Source of the DNA: Streptomyces corallincola
GTDB lineage: Bacteria > Actinomycetota > Actinomycetes > Streptomycetales > Streptomycetaceae
Direction: 5' to 3'
Length of the DNA: 64,000 bases
NCBI RefSeq assembly: GCF_019104725.1
Contig: NZ_JAHRXF010000026.1
Span: forward strand, 1 to 64,000
The first letter of the stretch is position 1, and each line of letters starts with the position of its first letter. The notes below the pieces were generated by a model. That model saw nothing but the letters and a program-made list of their open reading frames with translations. It ran no database searches and had not been told where the DNA came from. This document shows, one piece after another, positions 28,435-35,836 of the stretch. Made by a program: the position numbers and the translations under genes.

Positions 28435-29367
28435 CTACGCGGAGCGCCGTGCCCTGCGGTACAGCACCACGCCCGCGAGCAGCGCGCCCGCGCTCGCCGG
28501 GACCGCCAGGCCGAGCGGTACGTCGCCGCCGGTGTGGGCGAGCTGACCGCCGGTGGACGCCTGGGCGGTACCGACCCCGCCCTGCTGCCGCACCTGCGTC
28601 CCCGTCCCGCCACCGGACACGTGCCCGCCACCGCCGTTACCGCCCCCGGAGGGAGTGCCCGGCGTGCTCGGGTGGCCGGGAGTGCTGGGGGTGCCGGGCG
28701 TACCGGGGTGCCCGGGGGTGCCCGGAGTTCCAGGGGTGCCGGGGTTGCCAGGGGTGCCGGGGTTACCGGGGGTCCCCGGATTGCCAGGTGTACCGGGGTT
28801 GCCCGGGTGACCGGGATTGCCGGGGTGACCAGGGTTGCCCGGGTGACCGGGGTTCCCAGGGTGACCGGGGTTCCCCGGATGGCCGGGGTGTCCCGGCTGG
28901 CCGGGGTTGCCTCCTCCGTGACCTCCGTGGCCGCCCCCGTGACCCCCGTTGTCGCAGTTGTTGCCGGTGGCGAGGTTGCCGATCCCGATGACGTTGACGC
29001 TGTTGCCGCACACGTTGACGGGTACGTCGATCGGTACCTGGACGGTGTTGCCGGACCCGACGCCCGGCGAACCGTTGGTGTGGCCGCCGGCGTGGGAGCC
29101 GCCCTGGTGGGAGCCGGTGGAGCCGCTCGTGTTGGAGCAGGCGTTGCCGACGGACGGGTTGAGCAGCCCGACGACATTGACGGTGTTGCCGCACACATTG
29201 ACCGGTACATGGACCGGCGCCTGCACGGTGTTGCCCGACAGCACGCCGGGCGAGCGGGTGGCGGCGCCGGACGCGCCGGAGTCCGCGTGTGCGTAGCCGC
29301 TCGCGGCGGCGATCACGCCGGTGGCCGCGGCCACGGTCATCAGGCCCTTGCGGGTGCCCTGTCGCAT
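28435..29367 (-). CDS. chpC: long chaplin ChpC with collagen-like tract
   Basis: A cell-wall-anchored hydrophobic surface protein of 310 residues that helps aerial hyphae and spores become water-repellent. After a signal peptide (1-28) come two chaplin domains, about 30-80 (Cys 59, 77) and 98-140 (Cys 120, 138), each with NVCGN and two cysteines. Residues 154-225 consist of 24 unbroken X-Pro-Gly triplets with X = Asn, Gln, His or Thr, a collagen-like stalk. A sortase signal LAHTG (276-280), a hydrophobic helix and RRARR complete the anchor, the LAxTG form used by class E sortases. ATG at 29367 follows GGGGGG. Order with chpH is as in S. coelicolor. Confidence 0.92.
   Translation of the reverse strand: MRQGTRKGLMTVAAATGVIAAASGYAHADSGASGAATRSPGVLSGNTVQAPVHVPVNVCGNTVNVVGLLNPSVGNACSNTSGSTGSHQGGSHAGGHTNGSPGVGSGNTVQVPIDVPVNVCGNSVNVIGIGNLATGNNCDNGGHGGGHGGHGGGNPGQPGHPGHPGNPGHPGNPGHPGNPGHPGNPGHPGNPGTPGNPGTPGNPGTPGNPGTPGTPGTPGHPGTPGTPSTPGHPSTPGTPSGGGNGGGGHVSGGGTGTQVRQQGGVGTAQASTGGQLAHTGGDVPLGLAVPASAGALLAGVVLYRRARRSA
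28693..28908 (-). repeat. 9-bp-period collagen-like coding repeat in chpC
   Basis: A 216-base tandem array of XPG codons, read on the minus strand, encodes the stalk between the second chaplin domain and the sorting signal. Such arrays change copy number easily, so stalk length may vary between strains. Confidence 0.85.
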
Positions 29368-29411
29368 TTGTGGTGTTCCCCCCTGCCTTCGTTCTTCCTA
29401 CAAGGCCGGAC

Positions 29412-29444
29412 GGCCCCGGAGCGCATGGCGCGCGCTCCGGGGCC
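29412..29444 (-). terminator. hairpin between chpH and chpC
   Basis: On the minus strand GGCCCCGGAGCGC and GCGCTCCGGGGCC form a perfect 13-bp stem 36 bases after the chpH stop and 45 bases before chpC. It probably ends or attenuates chpH transcription. Confidence 0.65.
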
Positions 29445-29480
29445 GACGGCTGGTCTGGACGCCCCCTGAGGGAGTCGGCG

Positions 29481-29714
29481 TCAGTTGTTGACGCAGGTGT
29501 TGCCGAAAGCGGGGTTGAGGAGCCCGATCACGTTGACGGTGTTGCCGCACACGTTGACCGGAACGTGGACGGGCACCTGGATGACGTTGCCGGAGATGAC
29601 GCCGGGCGACTGCACGGCGGCACCCTGGGCACCGGAGTCGGCAACGGCCAGGCCCGCGCCGGCGAGAACGAGGCCACCGGTGGCAGCCGCGGCGGCGACG
29701 ACCTTCTTGATCAT
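29481..29714 (-). CDS. chpH: short chaplin ChpH
   Basis: A 77-residue secreted amyloid-forming surfactant protein: a signal peptide (MIKKVVAAAAATGG to about residue 25) plus a single chaplin domain with VNVCGNTVNVIGLLNPAFGN and two cysteines that form the conserved disulfide. It self-assembles at the air-water interface during aerial growth. ATG at 29714 follows AGGAGG by six bases. It lies upstream of chpC on the same strand, separated by a hairpin. A BldN-like promoter is visible before it. The length equals that of S. coelicolor ChpH as I recall it. Confidence 0.95.
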   Translation of the reverse strand: MIKKVVAAAAATGGLVLAGAGLAVADSGAQGAAVQSPGVISGNVIQVPVHVPVNVCGNTVNVIGLLNPAFGNTCVNN

Positions 29715-29765
29715 TGTTCCTCCTAGTAGGCAAATGCGGCCCCAAGGTGCGGGATCGCATCCGGT

Positions 29766-29793
29766 GTAACGAGGAGGGAGTAATGGAGCTACG
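29766..29793 (-). promoter_or_regulatory. putative BldN-type promoter of chpH
   Basis: On the minus strand CGTAGC (29788-29793) and CGTTAC (29766-29771) are 16 bases apart, close to the reported BldN consensus CGTAAC-N16-CGTTGA. It lies 52 bases before the chpH start. Confidence 0.5.
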
Positions 29794-29901
29794 AGCTTAT
29801 GGTCGGATTCACTCATCCCGGTTCACTCGTACGGACGCCCGATTCACGGGCGCCCGCGTCCCGCACGGCACGTTGACGAGCACCGGTGAACATGGAACGA
29901 G

Positions 29902-30005
29902 TTGATCATCTTGATCAGGTTGACCACCTTGGCCAAGGTGACCGGTTGACATTGATCACCTTGACCGCATTGACCGACCCCGACGGATTGACCGACCCCG
30001 ACGGA
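29902..30005. repeat. short tandem repeats, TTGAYC units
   Basis: A 9-bp unit (TTGATCATC, TTGATCAGG, TTGACCACC, TTGGCCAAG and so on) recurs imperfectly over 29902-29969. A perfect 18-bp duplication of TTGACCGACCCCGACGGA follows at 29970-29987 and 29988-30005. The array abuts the stop codon of the M20 peptidase gene and lies upstream of the chpH promoter. Confidence 0.75.
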
Positions 30006-31331
30006 CTAGGACGCGTCGATGAACCGGTCCAGTACCCGCACCCCGAACCTGAGCCCGTCCACCGGCACCCGCTCGTCCACCCCGTGGAACATGCCCGCGA
30101 AGTCCAGCTCCGGAGGCAGCTTGAGGGGCGCGAAGCCGAAGCCGCGGATGCCGAGGTCGTCGAAGGACTTGGCGTCGGTGCCGCCGGAGAGCATGTAGGG
30201 GACGGCCTTGGCGGTGGGGTCCTCGGCGAGCAGCGACGACTGCATGGCCTCGACCAGCTTGCCGTCGAACCCGGTCTCCAGCGCCTTGTCGGAGTGCACG
30301 TCCTCGCGGCGCACGTGCGGGCCGAGCAGCCGGTCGAGATCGGTGAGGAACTCCTCCTCGTGGCCCGGCAGGAAGCGGCCGTCCAGGTGGGCGGTGGCCT
30401 CGCCGGGAATGACGTTGACCTTGTAACCGGCGTTCAGCTGCGTGGGGTTGGCGGTGTTGCTGAGCGTCGCGCCGATGAGCTTGGCGATGCCGCCCAGCCG
30501 GGCGAGGGTGGACTCCATGTCCTCGGGGTCGAGCGTGGTGCCGAGGGCGTCGCCGAGTTCGTCGAGGAAGGCGCGGGTGGTCTTGGTGACACGGACCGGG
30601 AAGCGGTGACGGCCGACGCGGGCGACGGCCTCGGACAGCTCGGTGATGGCGTTGTCCCGGTGGATCATCGAACCGTGCCCCGCGGTGCCGGCCACGGTGA
30701 GCTTCATCCAGTGCATGCCCTTCTCGGCCGTCTGGATCAGGTAGAGCCGCCGCTCCTCGCTGACCGTGAAGGAGAAGCCGCCGACCTCACTGATGCCCTC
30801 GGTGACGCCCTCGAACAGGTCGGGGTGGTTGTCCACGAGGTGCCGGGCGCCCCAGGTGCCGCCCGCCTCCTCGTCGGCGAGGAAGGCGAGCACGATGTCG
30901 CGCGGGGGGCGTCGGCCGCTGCGCAGCCGGTCGCGCACCACCGCCAGGGTCATCGCGTCCATGTCCTTCATGTCCACCGCGCCGCGCCCCCAGACGCAGC
31001 CGTCCGCGACCTCGCCGGAGAACGGGTGGTGGGTCCAGTCGTCGGCGTTGGCCGGGACGACGTCCAGGTGGCCGTGAATGAGCAGCGCGGGCCGGGACGG
31101 GTCCGTGCCCTCGATGCGGGCCACCGTGGAAGCGCGGCCCGGATGCGACTCGAAGATGCGCGGTTCCAGGCCGACCTCGGCGAGCTTCTCCGCGACGTAC
31201 TCGGCGGCCTTGCGCTCGCCGGGCCCGGAGTGGTCGCCGTAGTTGCTGGTGTCGAAGCGGATCAGGTCGCGGCAGAGGTCCACGACCTCGTCCTCGCCGG
31301 TGACGCCGCTGGTCGTGTCCGTCTGGCTCAC
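30006..31331 (-). CDS. M20-family metallopeptidase
   Basis: A 441-residue zinc-dependent hydrolase of the M20/M25/M40 group. Metal and catalytic motifs are HGHLDVVPA, GRGAVDMKDMDA, the general-base motif LADEEAGGTWGA, and the late histidine in MFHGVDERVP. The dimerisation domain carries the GHGSMIHRDNAI loop. The GTG start at 31331 follows GGGAGGAAG, and the in-frame upstream extension is a CAG-repeat leader. Relatives cleave dipeptides, acylated amino acids or similar amides; the exact substrate is not visible. Its stop codon directly touches a tandem repeat array. Confidence 0.9.
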   Translation of the reverse strand: MSQTDTTSGVTGEDEVVDLCRDLIRFDTSNYGDHSGPGERKAAEYVAEKLAEVGLEPRIFESHPGRASTVARIEGTDPSRPALLIHGHLDVVPANADDWTHHPFSGEVADGCVWGRGAVDMKDMDAMTLAVVRDRLRSGRRPPRDIVLAFLADEEAGGTWGARHLVDNHPDLFEGVTEGISEVGGFSFTVSEERRLYLIQTAEKGMHWMKLTVAGTAGHGSMIHRDNAITELSEAVARVGRHRFPVRVTKTTRAFLDELGDALGTTLDPEDMESTLARLGGIAKLIGATLSNTANPTQLNAGYKVNVIPGEATAHLDGRFLPGHEEEFLTDLDRLLGPHVRREDVHSDKALETGFDGKLVEAMQSSLLAEDPTAKAVPYMLSGGTDAKSFDDLGIRGFGFAPLKLPPELDFAGMFHGVDERVPVDGLRFGVRVLDRFIDAS

Positions 31332-31344
31332 GGTGCTTCCTCCC

Positions 31345-31392
31345 GCTGTGACTGCTGCTGCTGACTGCTGTTGGCTGCTGCCCACTGCTGCC
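31345..31392 (-). repeat. CAG-rich leader repeat before the M20 peptidase gene
   Basis: On the minus strand the leader contains seven interrupted CAGCAG-type units ending only 14 bases before the start codon. The trinucleotide bias differs from the surrounding sequence. Confidence 0.6.
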
Positions 31393-31514
31393 GGGTCCCT
31401 CTCATCCTCCCTCCGGCCCCGCCCCGCGCCCAAGACCGGTCCCGGCCCGTCACCGGCCGTTCACGCCGGGCGGGGGCGGGAACGGGGTGTGATCGGAGGC
31501 CCCGGAAAGCCTGG

Positions 31515-31520
31515 TACTGT
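31515..31520 (+). promoter_or_regulatory. -10-like box before tRNA-Leu
   Basis: TACTGT lies about 42 bases before the mature tRNA 5' end, a suitable distance for its promoter. I could not identify a convincing -35. Confidence 0.35.
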
Positions 31521-31561
31521 TTCCTTCGTCGCCGCGGGGAAGCCCGCTCGACAGACACCTG

Positions 31562-31649
31562 GTCCGGGTGGCGGAATGGCAGACGCGCTAGCTTGAGGTG
31601 CTAGTGCCCTTTATCGGGCGTGGGGGTTCAAGTCCCCCCTCGGACACCA
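31562..31649 (+). tRNA. tRNA-Leu (anticodon GAG)
   Basis: A class II tRNA of 88 bases with encoded CCA. The acceptor stem pairs GTCCGGG with CTCGGAC (one G-U pair). The anticodon arm is CTAGC-TTGAGGT-GCTAG with anticodon GAG. A long variable arm (TGCCCTTTATCGGGCG) follows, and the T arm is GGGGG-TTCAAGT-CCCCC. It reads CUC and CUU leucine codons. The gene stands alone with its own promoter-like box and terminator. No integrase or duplicated 3' end is nearby. Confidence 0.95.
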
Positions 31650-31652
31650 ACG

Positions 31653-31680
31653 AAGACCCCAGTTCACCTGGGGTCTTTTT
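31653..31680 (+). terminator. Rho-independent terminator after tRNA-Leu
   Basis: A classical hairpin: AGACCCCAG, loop TTCAC, CTGGGGTCT, followed by a run of five T starting three bases after the CCA end. Confidence 0.9.
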
Positions 31681-31720
31681 GTTGTGCCCGCCCGGTCGCC
31701 GGGCGGGCACAATGGGGGCC

Positions 31721-32098
31721 ATGACCTCGCGCGCCTCCTGCCCCTGCGGACTTGCCCAGCCGTACGACGCCTGCTGCGGGCGTTTCCACACGGGCGCGGC
31801 GGCGGCGCCGACCGCCGAGGCGCTGATGCGGTCCCGCTACTGCGCGTTCGTGAAGGGCGAGGCGTCGTATCTGCTGCGGACCTGGCACCCGGACACCCGG
31901 CCGCAGTCGCTGGACCTGGACCCGCGGATGCGGTGGACGGGGCTGGAGATCCTGGACACGAGCGCCGGTTCCGCGTTCCACGGCAACGGCACGGTGACCT
32001 TCCGGGCGTCCTACCGGGGCGGTTCGCTGCACGAGCGCAGCAGCTTCGCACGGGTGGACGGGGCATGGGTGTACGTGGACGGCGTCTTCCTGGACTGA
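31721..32098 (+). CDS. YchJ-like SEC-C motif protein (UPF0225)
   Basis: A 125-residue protein of the YchJ/UPF0225 family. The N-terminal SEC-C-like zinc motif is CPCGLAQPYDACCGRFH, followed by APTAEALMRSRYCAFVKGEASYLLRTWHP and a cystatin/NTF2-like half with MRWTGLEIL and RSSFARVDGAWVYVDG. Members are small cytosolic proteins of unknown role; the zinc motif resembles the SecA C-terminus. ATG at 31721 (MTSRASCPC) is used; an ATG three codons earlier is possible. It follows the tRNA terminator directly. Confidence 0.88.
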   Translation: MTSRASCPCGLAQPYDACCGRFHTGAAAAPTAEALMRSRYCAFVKGEASYLLRTWHPDTRPQSLDLDPRMRWTGLEILDTSAGSAFHGNGTVTFRASYRGGSLHERSSFARVDGAWVYVDGVFLD

Positions 32099-32184
32099 CG
32101 GGAACCGGTCCGCCCCGGAACCTCCACCCGCTGATGCAAGCACACTGCTCACCCCGGAACCCCGCCCGCACCGGCACACGCCCC

Positions 32185-32886
32185 CTACGGCGCCAGAATG
32201 TCCAGTTCCTGGAGCGCGCCCACGGTGATCTGCCGGGTCAGTTCCTCCGCGCGGTCCTCGTCGCCCGAGCGGACCGCCTCGGCGAGCCGGACGTGCAGGG
32301 TGACGGCGGCCGGGTCGGGGTCCTCGAACATCACCTCGTGGTGGGTGCGGCCCGCGAGGACCTCCGCGACGACGTCGGCGAGGCGGGCGAACATCTCGTT
32401 GCCGGAGGCCGTGAGGACGACGTGGTGGAAGGCGATGTCGTGCACGAGATACCGCTCCAGGCGGTGTCCGCGCGAGTTGGCGACCATCCCGAGGGCGCAC
32501 TCGGTGAGTTCGGCGCACTGCTCGGGGGTGGCGTGGCGGGCGGCGAGCCGGGCGGCGACGGGTTCGACGGCCGAGCGCAGCACGGTCAGCGAGCGCAGTT
32601 GGTGCGGGCGGTCGGCACCGGCCAGGCGCCAGCGGATGACCTGCGGGTCGTAGACGTTCCACTCGGCGCGGGGGCGGACGGTGACGCCGACGCGGCGGCG
32701 GGACTCGACCAGGTGCATCGACTCCAGCACCCGGACCGCCTCGCGCATCACGGAGCGGGACACCTCGAAGCGCTGGGCGAGTTCGTCGGTGCGCAGAACA
32801 CTGCCCGGCGGGTACTCGCCCGCCGTGATCGCCGGGCCGAGGCTGTCCAGTACGCGGCCGTGCAGCCCTCGGCCCGGAGTGGTCAT
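32185..32886 (-). CDS. gntR: GntR/FadR-family regulator of gluconate genes
   Basis: A 233-residue FCD-type GntR regulator. The winged helix (about 5-70) contains PPGSVLRTDELAQRFEVSRSVMREAVRVLESMHLV. The C-terminal all-helical FCD domain has metal-ligand-type residues in RYLVHDIAFHHVVLTASGNEMF and THHEVMF, consistent with sensing a sugar acid. The gene is divergent from gluconokinase and followed across the divide by a GntP permease, so it most likely represses gluconate use and is relieved by gluconate or its phosphate. The 143-base spacer is unusually AT-rich and contains candidate operators. Confidence 0.88.
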   Translation of the reverse strand: MTTPGRGLHGRVLDSLGPAITAGEYPPGSVLRTDELAQRFEVSRSVMREAVRVLESMHLVESRRRVGVTVRPRAEWNVYDPQVIRWRLAGADRPHQLRSLTVLRSAVEPVAARLAARHATPEQCAELTECALGMVANSRGHRLERYLVHDIAFHHVVLTASGNEMFARLADVVAEVLAGRTHHEVMFEDPDPAAVTLHVRLAEAVRSGDEDRAEELTRQITVGALQELDILAP

Positions 32887-32922
32887 GTACTCAGCGTACG
32901 ACCTGGATCACGCGGCCAAAAA

Positions 32923-32965
32923 GTCAGACTTATATGTCACAGGCTCTTGAATTAGTCCTATGTAA
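32923..32965. promoter_or_regulatory. gntR-gntK divergent operator/promoter region
   Basis: An AT-rich island in a GC-rich setting. GACTTATATGTC (32927-32938) is an imperfect dyad around TATA, and its TAT-GT arm returns in CCTATGTAAT (32957-32966). TATGTA could serve as the -10 of the kinase gene. It lies between the two start codons, so a GntR site here is inferred. Confidence 0.4.
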
Positions 32966-33029
32966 TGGGTTTCAGTGTGGCGACGCCGGAACGTCGGCGC
33001 CGGATGTCGAGGAAGACAGCGAGGCAGTC

Positions 33030-33548
33030 ATGCGCACCCCCCACGTCGTTGTCGTGATGGGCGTCGCCGGTACGGGCAAGACCACGATCGGTCCGCTGCT
33101 GGCCGCCCGGCTGGGCGTTCCGTACGCCGAGGGCGACGACTTCCACCCGCGCGCCAACATCGACAAGATGACCGCCGGTGTCCCGCTGGAGGACGCCGAC
33201 CGGTGGCCCTGGCTGGACGCCATCGGGCACTGGGCGCAGGGCCGGGCGGGGCTCGGCGGGGTGGTGAGCAGTTCGGCGCTGAAGCGGGCGTACCGGGACC
33301 GGCTGCGTTCGGTCGCGCCCGGTGTGGTGTTCGTGCACCTCACCGGTGACCGTCGGCTGATCGAGGAGCGGATGGCGCGGCGGCGCGGCCACTTCATGCC
33401 GACCACGCTGCTGGACTCCCAGTTCGCCACCCTCCAGCCGCTCCAGGCGGACGAGGCGGGTGTGGACGTGGACGTCTCGGGCGGGCCCCAGGAGATCACC
33501 GAGCGTGCCGTACGGGCGCTCGACGCGTTGTCCGGGCAGCCCGCCTAG
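33030..33548 (+). CDS. gntK: gluconokinase
   Basis: A 172-residue P-loop kinase that converts gluconate to 6-phosphogluconate for the pentose phosphate pathway. The Walker A motif GVAGTGKTT is at 11-19, followed by EGDDFHPRANIDKMTAGVPLEDADRWPWL, the gluconokinase signature, and LIEERMARRRGHFMPTTLLDSQFATLQ with the lid arginines. Length matches the GntK/IdnK family. ATG at 33030 is chosen since the kinase fold starts there (MRTPHVVVVMG). It is followed after 144 bases by the permease gene, with a small GGACCGG/CCGGTCC hairpin between. Confidence 0.94.
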   Translation: MRTPHVVVVMGVAGTGKTTIGPLLAARLGVPYAEGDDFHPRANIDKMTAGVPLEDADRWPWLDAIGHWAQGRAGLGGVVSSSALKRAYRDRLRSVAPGVVFVHLTGDRRLIEERMARRRGHFMPTTLLDSQFATLQPLQADEAGVDVDVSGGPQEITERAVRALDALSGQPA

Positions 33549-33692
33549 CCCCTTCCCCCCGGACCGGAGCCGGTCCCCACCCGGAGGCACCTCACTCAGG
33601 CCGCGCCCCCGGCAGCCGCTCGCCCGGAGCCGTCACCCCCGGCATCCCGGACCCCTCCCGCCCCTCCCCCTACGTCACCGCAAGGGAACCCC

Positions 33693-35090
33693 GTGACCAG
33701 TCTCCGTGTGGCGACGCTGGCAGCGGACGCGCCCCCGCCGATCACCTCGGCGGGGCACGGTCAGCTCGGCGTCGCCGTCCTGGTGGGCATCGCCGTCATC
33801 GTCGTCCTCATCACCAGGTTCAGGCTGCACGCCTTCCTGGCGCTCACCGTCGGCTCACTCGCGCTGGGCGCGGCGGCCGGGGCACCGCTGGACAAGGTCA
33901 TCCTCAGTTTCACCAACGGGCTGGGCAGCACCGTGGCCGGTGTGGGCGTCCTGATCGCGCTCGGGGCGATCCTGGGCAGGCTCCTCGCCGACTCGGGCGG
34001 CGCCGACCGGATCGTGGACACGATCCTGGCGAAGGCGGGCGGCCGGGCCATGCCGTGGGCGATGGTGCTGATCGCGTCCGTGGTCGGTCTGCCGCTGTTC
34101 TTCGAGGTCGGGATCGTGCTGCTGATCCCGGTCGTGCTGATGGTCGCCCGGCGTGGCGGCTACTCCCTGATGCGCATCGGGATTCCGGCGCTGGCCGGTC
34201 TGTCGGTGATGCACGGGCTGATCCCGCCGCACCCCGGTCCGCTGGTCGCCATCGACGCGCTGCACGCCAACCTGGGGGTGACGCTGGCGCTCGGTCTGGT
34301 GGTCGCGGTGCCGACGGTGATCGTCGCCGGGCCGCTGTTCTCGCGGGTCGCCGCCCGCTGGGTGGACGTTCCCGCGCCCGACCGGATGCTGCCGCAGCGG
34401 CCGTCGGAGGAGCTTCGGCGGCGCCCCGGTTTCGCCGCGACGCTCGGCACGGTGCTGCTGCCGGTGGTGTTGATGCTGGCCAAGGCTTTGGTTGACATCG
34501 TGATCGACGACCCCGCCAACAGGACGCAGCGGGTGTTCGACGTGATCGGTTCACCATTGATCGCGCTGCTCGCGGCCGTACTGGTCGGGTTCTTCACGCT
34601 GGGCCGGGCCGCCGGGTTCGGCCGGGACCGGCTCCAGCAGACCGTGGAGAAGGGGCTGATGCCCATCGCGGGCATCCTGCTGATCGTCGGCGCGGGCGGC
34701 GGCTTCAAGCAGACCCTGGTGGACTGCGGGGTCGGGCAGATGATCCTGGACGTCTCGCGGGACTGGTCCGTCCCGGCGCTGCTGCTGGGCTGGCTGATCG
34801 CGGTGGCGATCCGGCTGGCCACCGGTTCCGCGACCGTGGCCACGGTGAGCGCGGCCGGACTCGTTGCCCCGCTCGCGGCCGACATGTCCACCACCCACAC
34901 CGCCCTGCTGGTCCTCGCCATCGGCGCCGGATCGCTGTTCCTCAGCCAGGTCAACGACGCCGGGTTCTGGCTGGTGAAGGAGTACTTCGGGCTGAGCGTC
35001 GGGCAGACGTTCAAGACGTGGTCGCTGATGGAGACCATCGTGTCCGTGGTGGCCGGGGGGCTGGTGCTCCTGCTGTCGCTGGTGGTGTAG
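33693..35090 (+). CDS. gntP: GntP-family gluconate permease
   Basis: A 465-residue membrane transporter of the GntP (gluconate:proton symporter) family with at least 12 hydrophobic segments. Signatures include GLPLFFEVGIVLLIPVVL, LIPPHPGPLVAI, GSATVATVSAAGL and LSQVNDAGFWLVKEYFGLS, all typical of GntP. GTG at 33693 has AAGGGAA upstream. It is third in the gluconate locus, downstream of gntK on the same strand, and provides the substrate for it. The N-terminal ~25 residues are polar and precede the first helix. Confidence 0.93.
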   Translation: MTSLRVATLAADAPPPITSAGHGQLGVAVLVGIAVIVVLITRFRLHAFLALTVGSLALGAAAGAPLDKVILSFTNGLGSTVAGVGVLIALGAILGRLLADSGGADRIVDTILAKAGGRAMPWAMVLIASVVGLPLFFEVGIVLLIPVVLMVARRGGYSLMRIGIPALAGLSVMHGLIPPHPGPLVAIDALHANLGVTLALGLVVAVPTVIVAGPLFSRVAARWVDVPAPDRMLPQRPSEELRRRPGFAATLGTVLLPVVLMLAKALVDIVIDDPANRTQRVFDVIGSPLIALLAAVLVGFFTLGRAAGFGRDRLQQTVEKGLMPIAGILLIVGAGGGFKQTLVDCGVGQMILDVSRDWSVPALLLGWLIAVAIRLATGSATVATVSAAGLVAPLAADMSTTHTALLVLAIGAGSLFLSQVNDAGFWLVKEYFGLSVGQTFKTWSLMETIVSVVAGGLVLLLSLVV

Positions 35091-35182
35091 GGCGTGTTGC
35101 GAAAGTACCGGCTGCCCGGCGGGCGGACGACGCTGCTCTCGAAGCACGCCCCGGGAGACCGGCCGGTCGCTGTCGCAGGGGT

Positions 35183-35836
35183 TCAGCGGCGCCACAGCGA
35201 GTGGTGCCGCTGAGCCCACTCCGGGCTGACCGTCCCGGTGCGCAGCCCCGCCCGCGCCTCCGGGTCGGCCACCGCCATGCCGATGTGCCCGGCGAGGACG
35301 ATGCCGACGGTGAGCGCCAGCCAGTCGTGGACGAAGGTCGCCGAGGTGCGCCACATCAGCGGGGTGAGATGCGTGAACCACATCATCAGACCGGTGCCGA
35401 GCATCACCAGCGTGGCACCGGCGATCCACGCGGCGTAGATCTTCTGACCGGCGTTGAACTTGCCCGCCGGGCGGGACGCGGGCCGCCTGTCGCGGCGCAG
35501 GGCGGCGCGCAGCCACACCCTGTCGTGCGGGCCGAACCGGTTGAGGCGCCCCAGATCGGCGCGGAAGGCCCGTGAGGCGAGGCCCAGCAGTACCGGGACG
35601 GGCAGTGCGAGCCCGGCCCACTCGTGGACGCGGACCACGAGTTCCCTGCGCCCCACCATGACGGCGAGTTCGGGGACGTAGAGGCAGGCGGCGGTGGCCA
35701 CGCAGACGCCCATGAGGGCGGCGGTGGCGCGGTGCGTCCAGCGCTCGGCCGGGGTGAAGCGGCGGACGCGCCCGGCGGGCGGGGTGGCGGGGCCGGGCCG
35801 GTGGGCCAGGTCCGCGGGGTCAGCCGGTGGGGTCAT
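35183..35836 (-). CDS. b-type cytochrome membrane subunit (cytochrome b561 fold)
   Basis: A 217-residue four-helix membrane protein of the di-heme cytochrome b561/FdnI type. Candidate haem ligands lie in RWTHRATAALM, VVRVHEWAGLALP, FVHDWLALTVGI and VLAGHIGMA. It probably passes electrons between the quinone pool and the exported molybdoenzyme encoded just upstream. Its start overlaps the end of that gene by 17 bases, so they are coupled. The N-terminus carries a Pro/Ala-rich cytoplasmic tail. ATG at 35836 fits the overlap. Confidence 0.85.
   Translation of the reverse strand: MTPPADPADLAHRPGPATPPAGRVRRFTPAERWTHRATAALMGVCVATAACLYVPELAVMVGRRELVVRVHEWAGLALPVPVLLGLASRAFRADLGRLNRFGPHDRVWLRAALRRDRRPASRPAGKFNAGQKIYAAWIAGATLVMLGTGLMMWFTHLTPLMWRTSATFVHDWLALTVGIVLAGHIGMAVADPEARAGLRTGTVSPEWAQRHHSLWRR

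Noticed and set aside
28693..28908. Periodic repeats resembling a CRISPR-like array
   Set aside because: The 9-base period is coding, giving X-Pro-Gly triplets inside chpC. There are no unique spacers and no cas genes.
31562..31649. tRNA-Leu as an integration site for a mobile element
   Set aside because: No integrase, excisionase or repeated tRNA 3' end was found on either side, and the flanking genes look like core genes.
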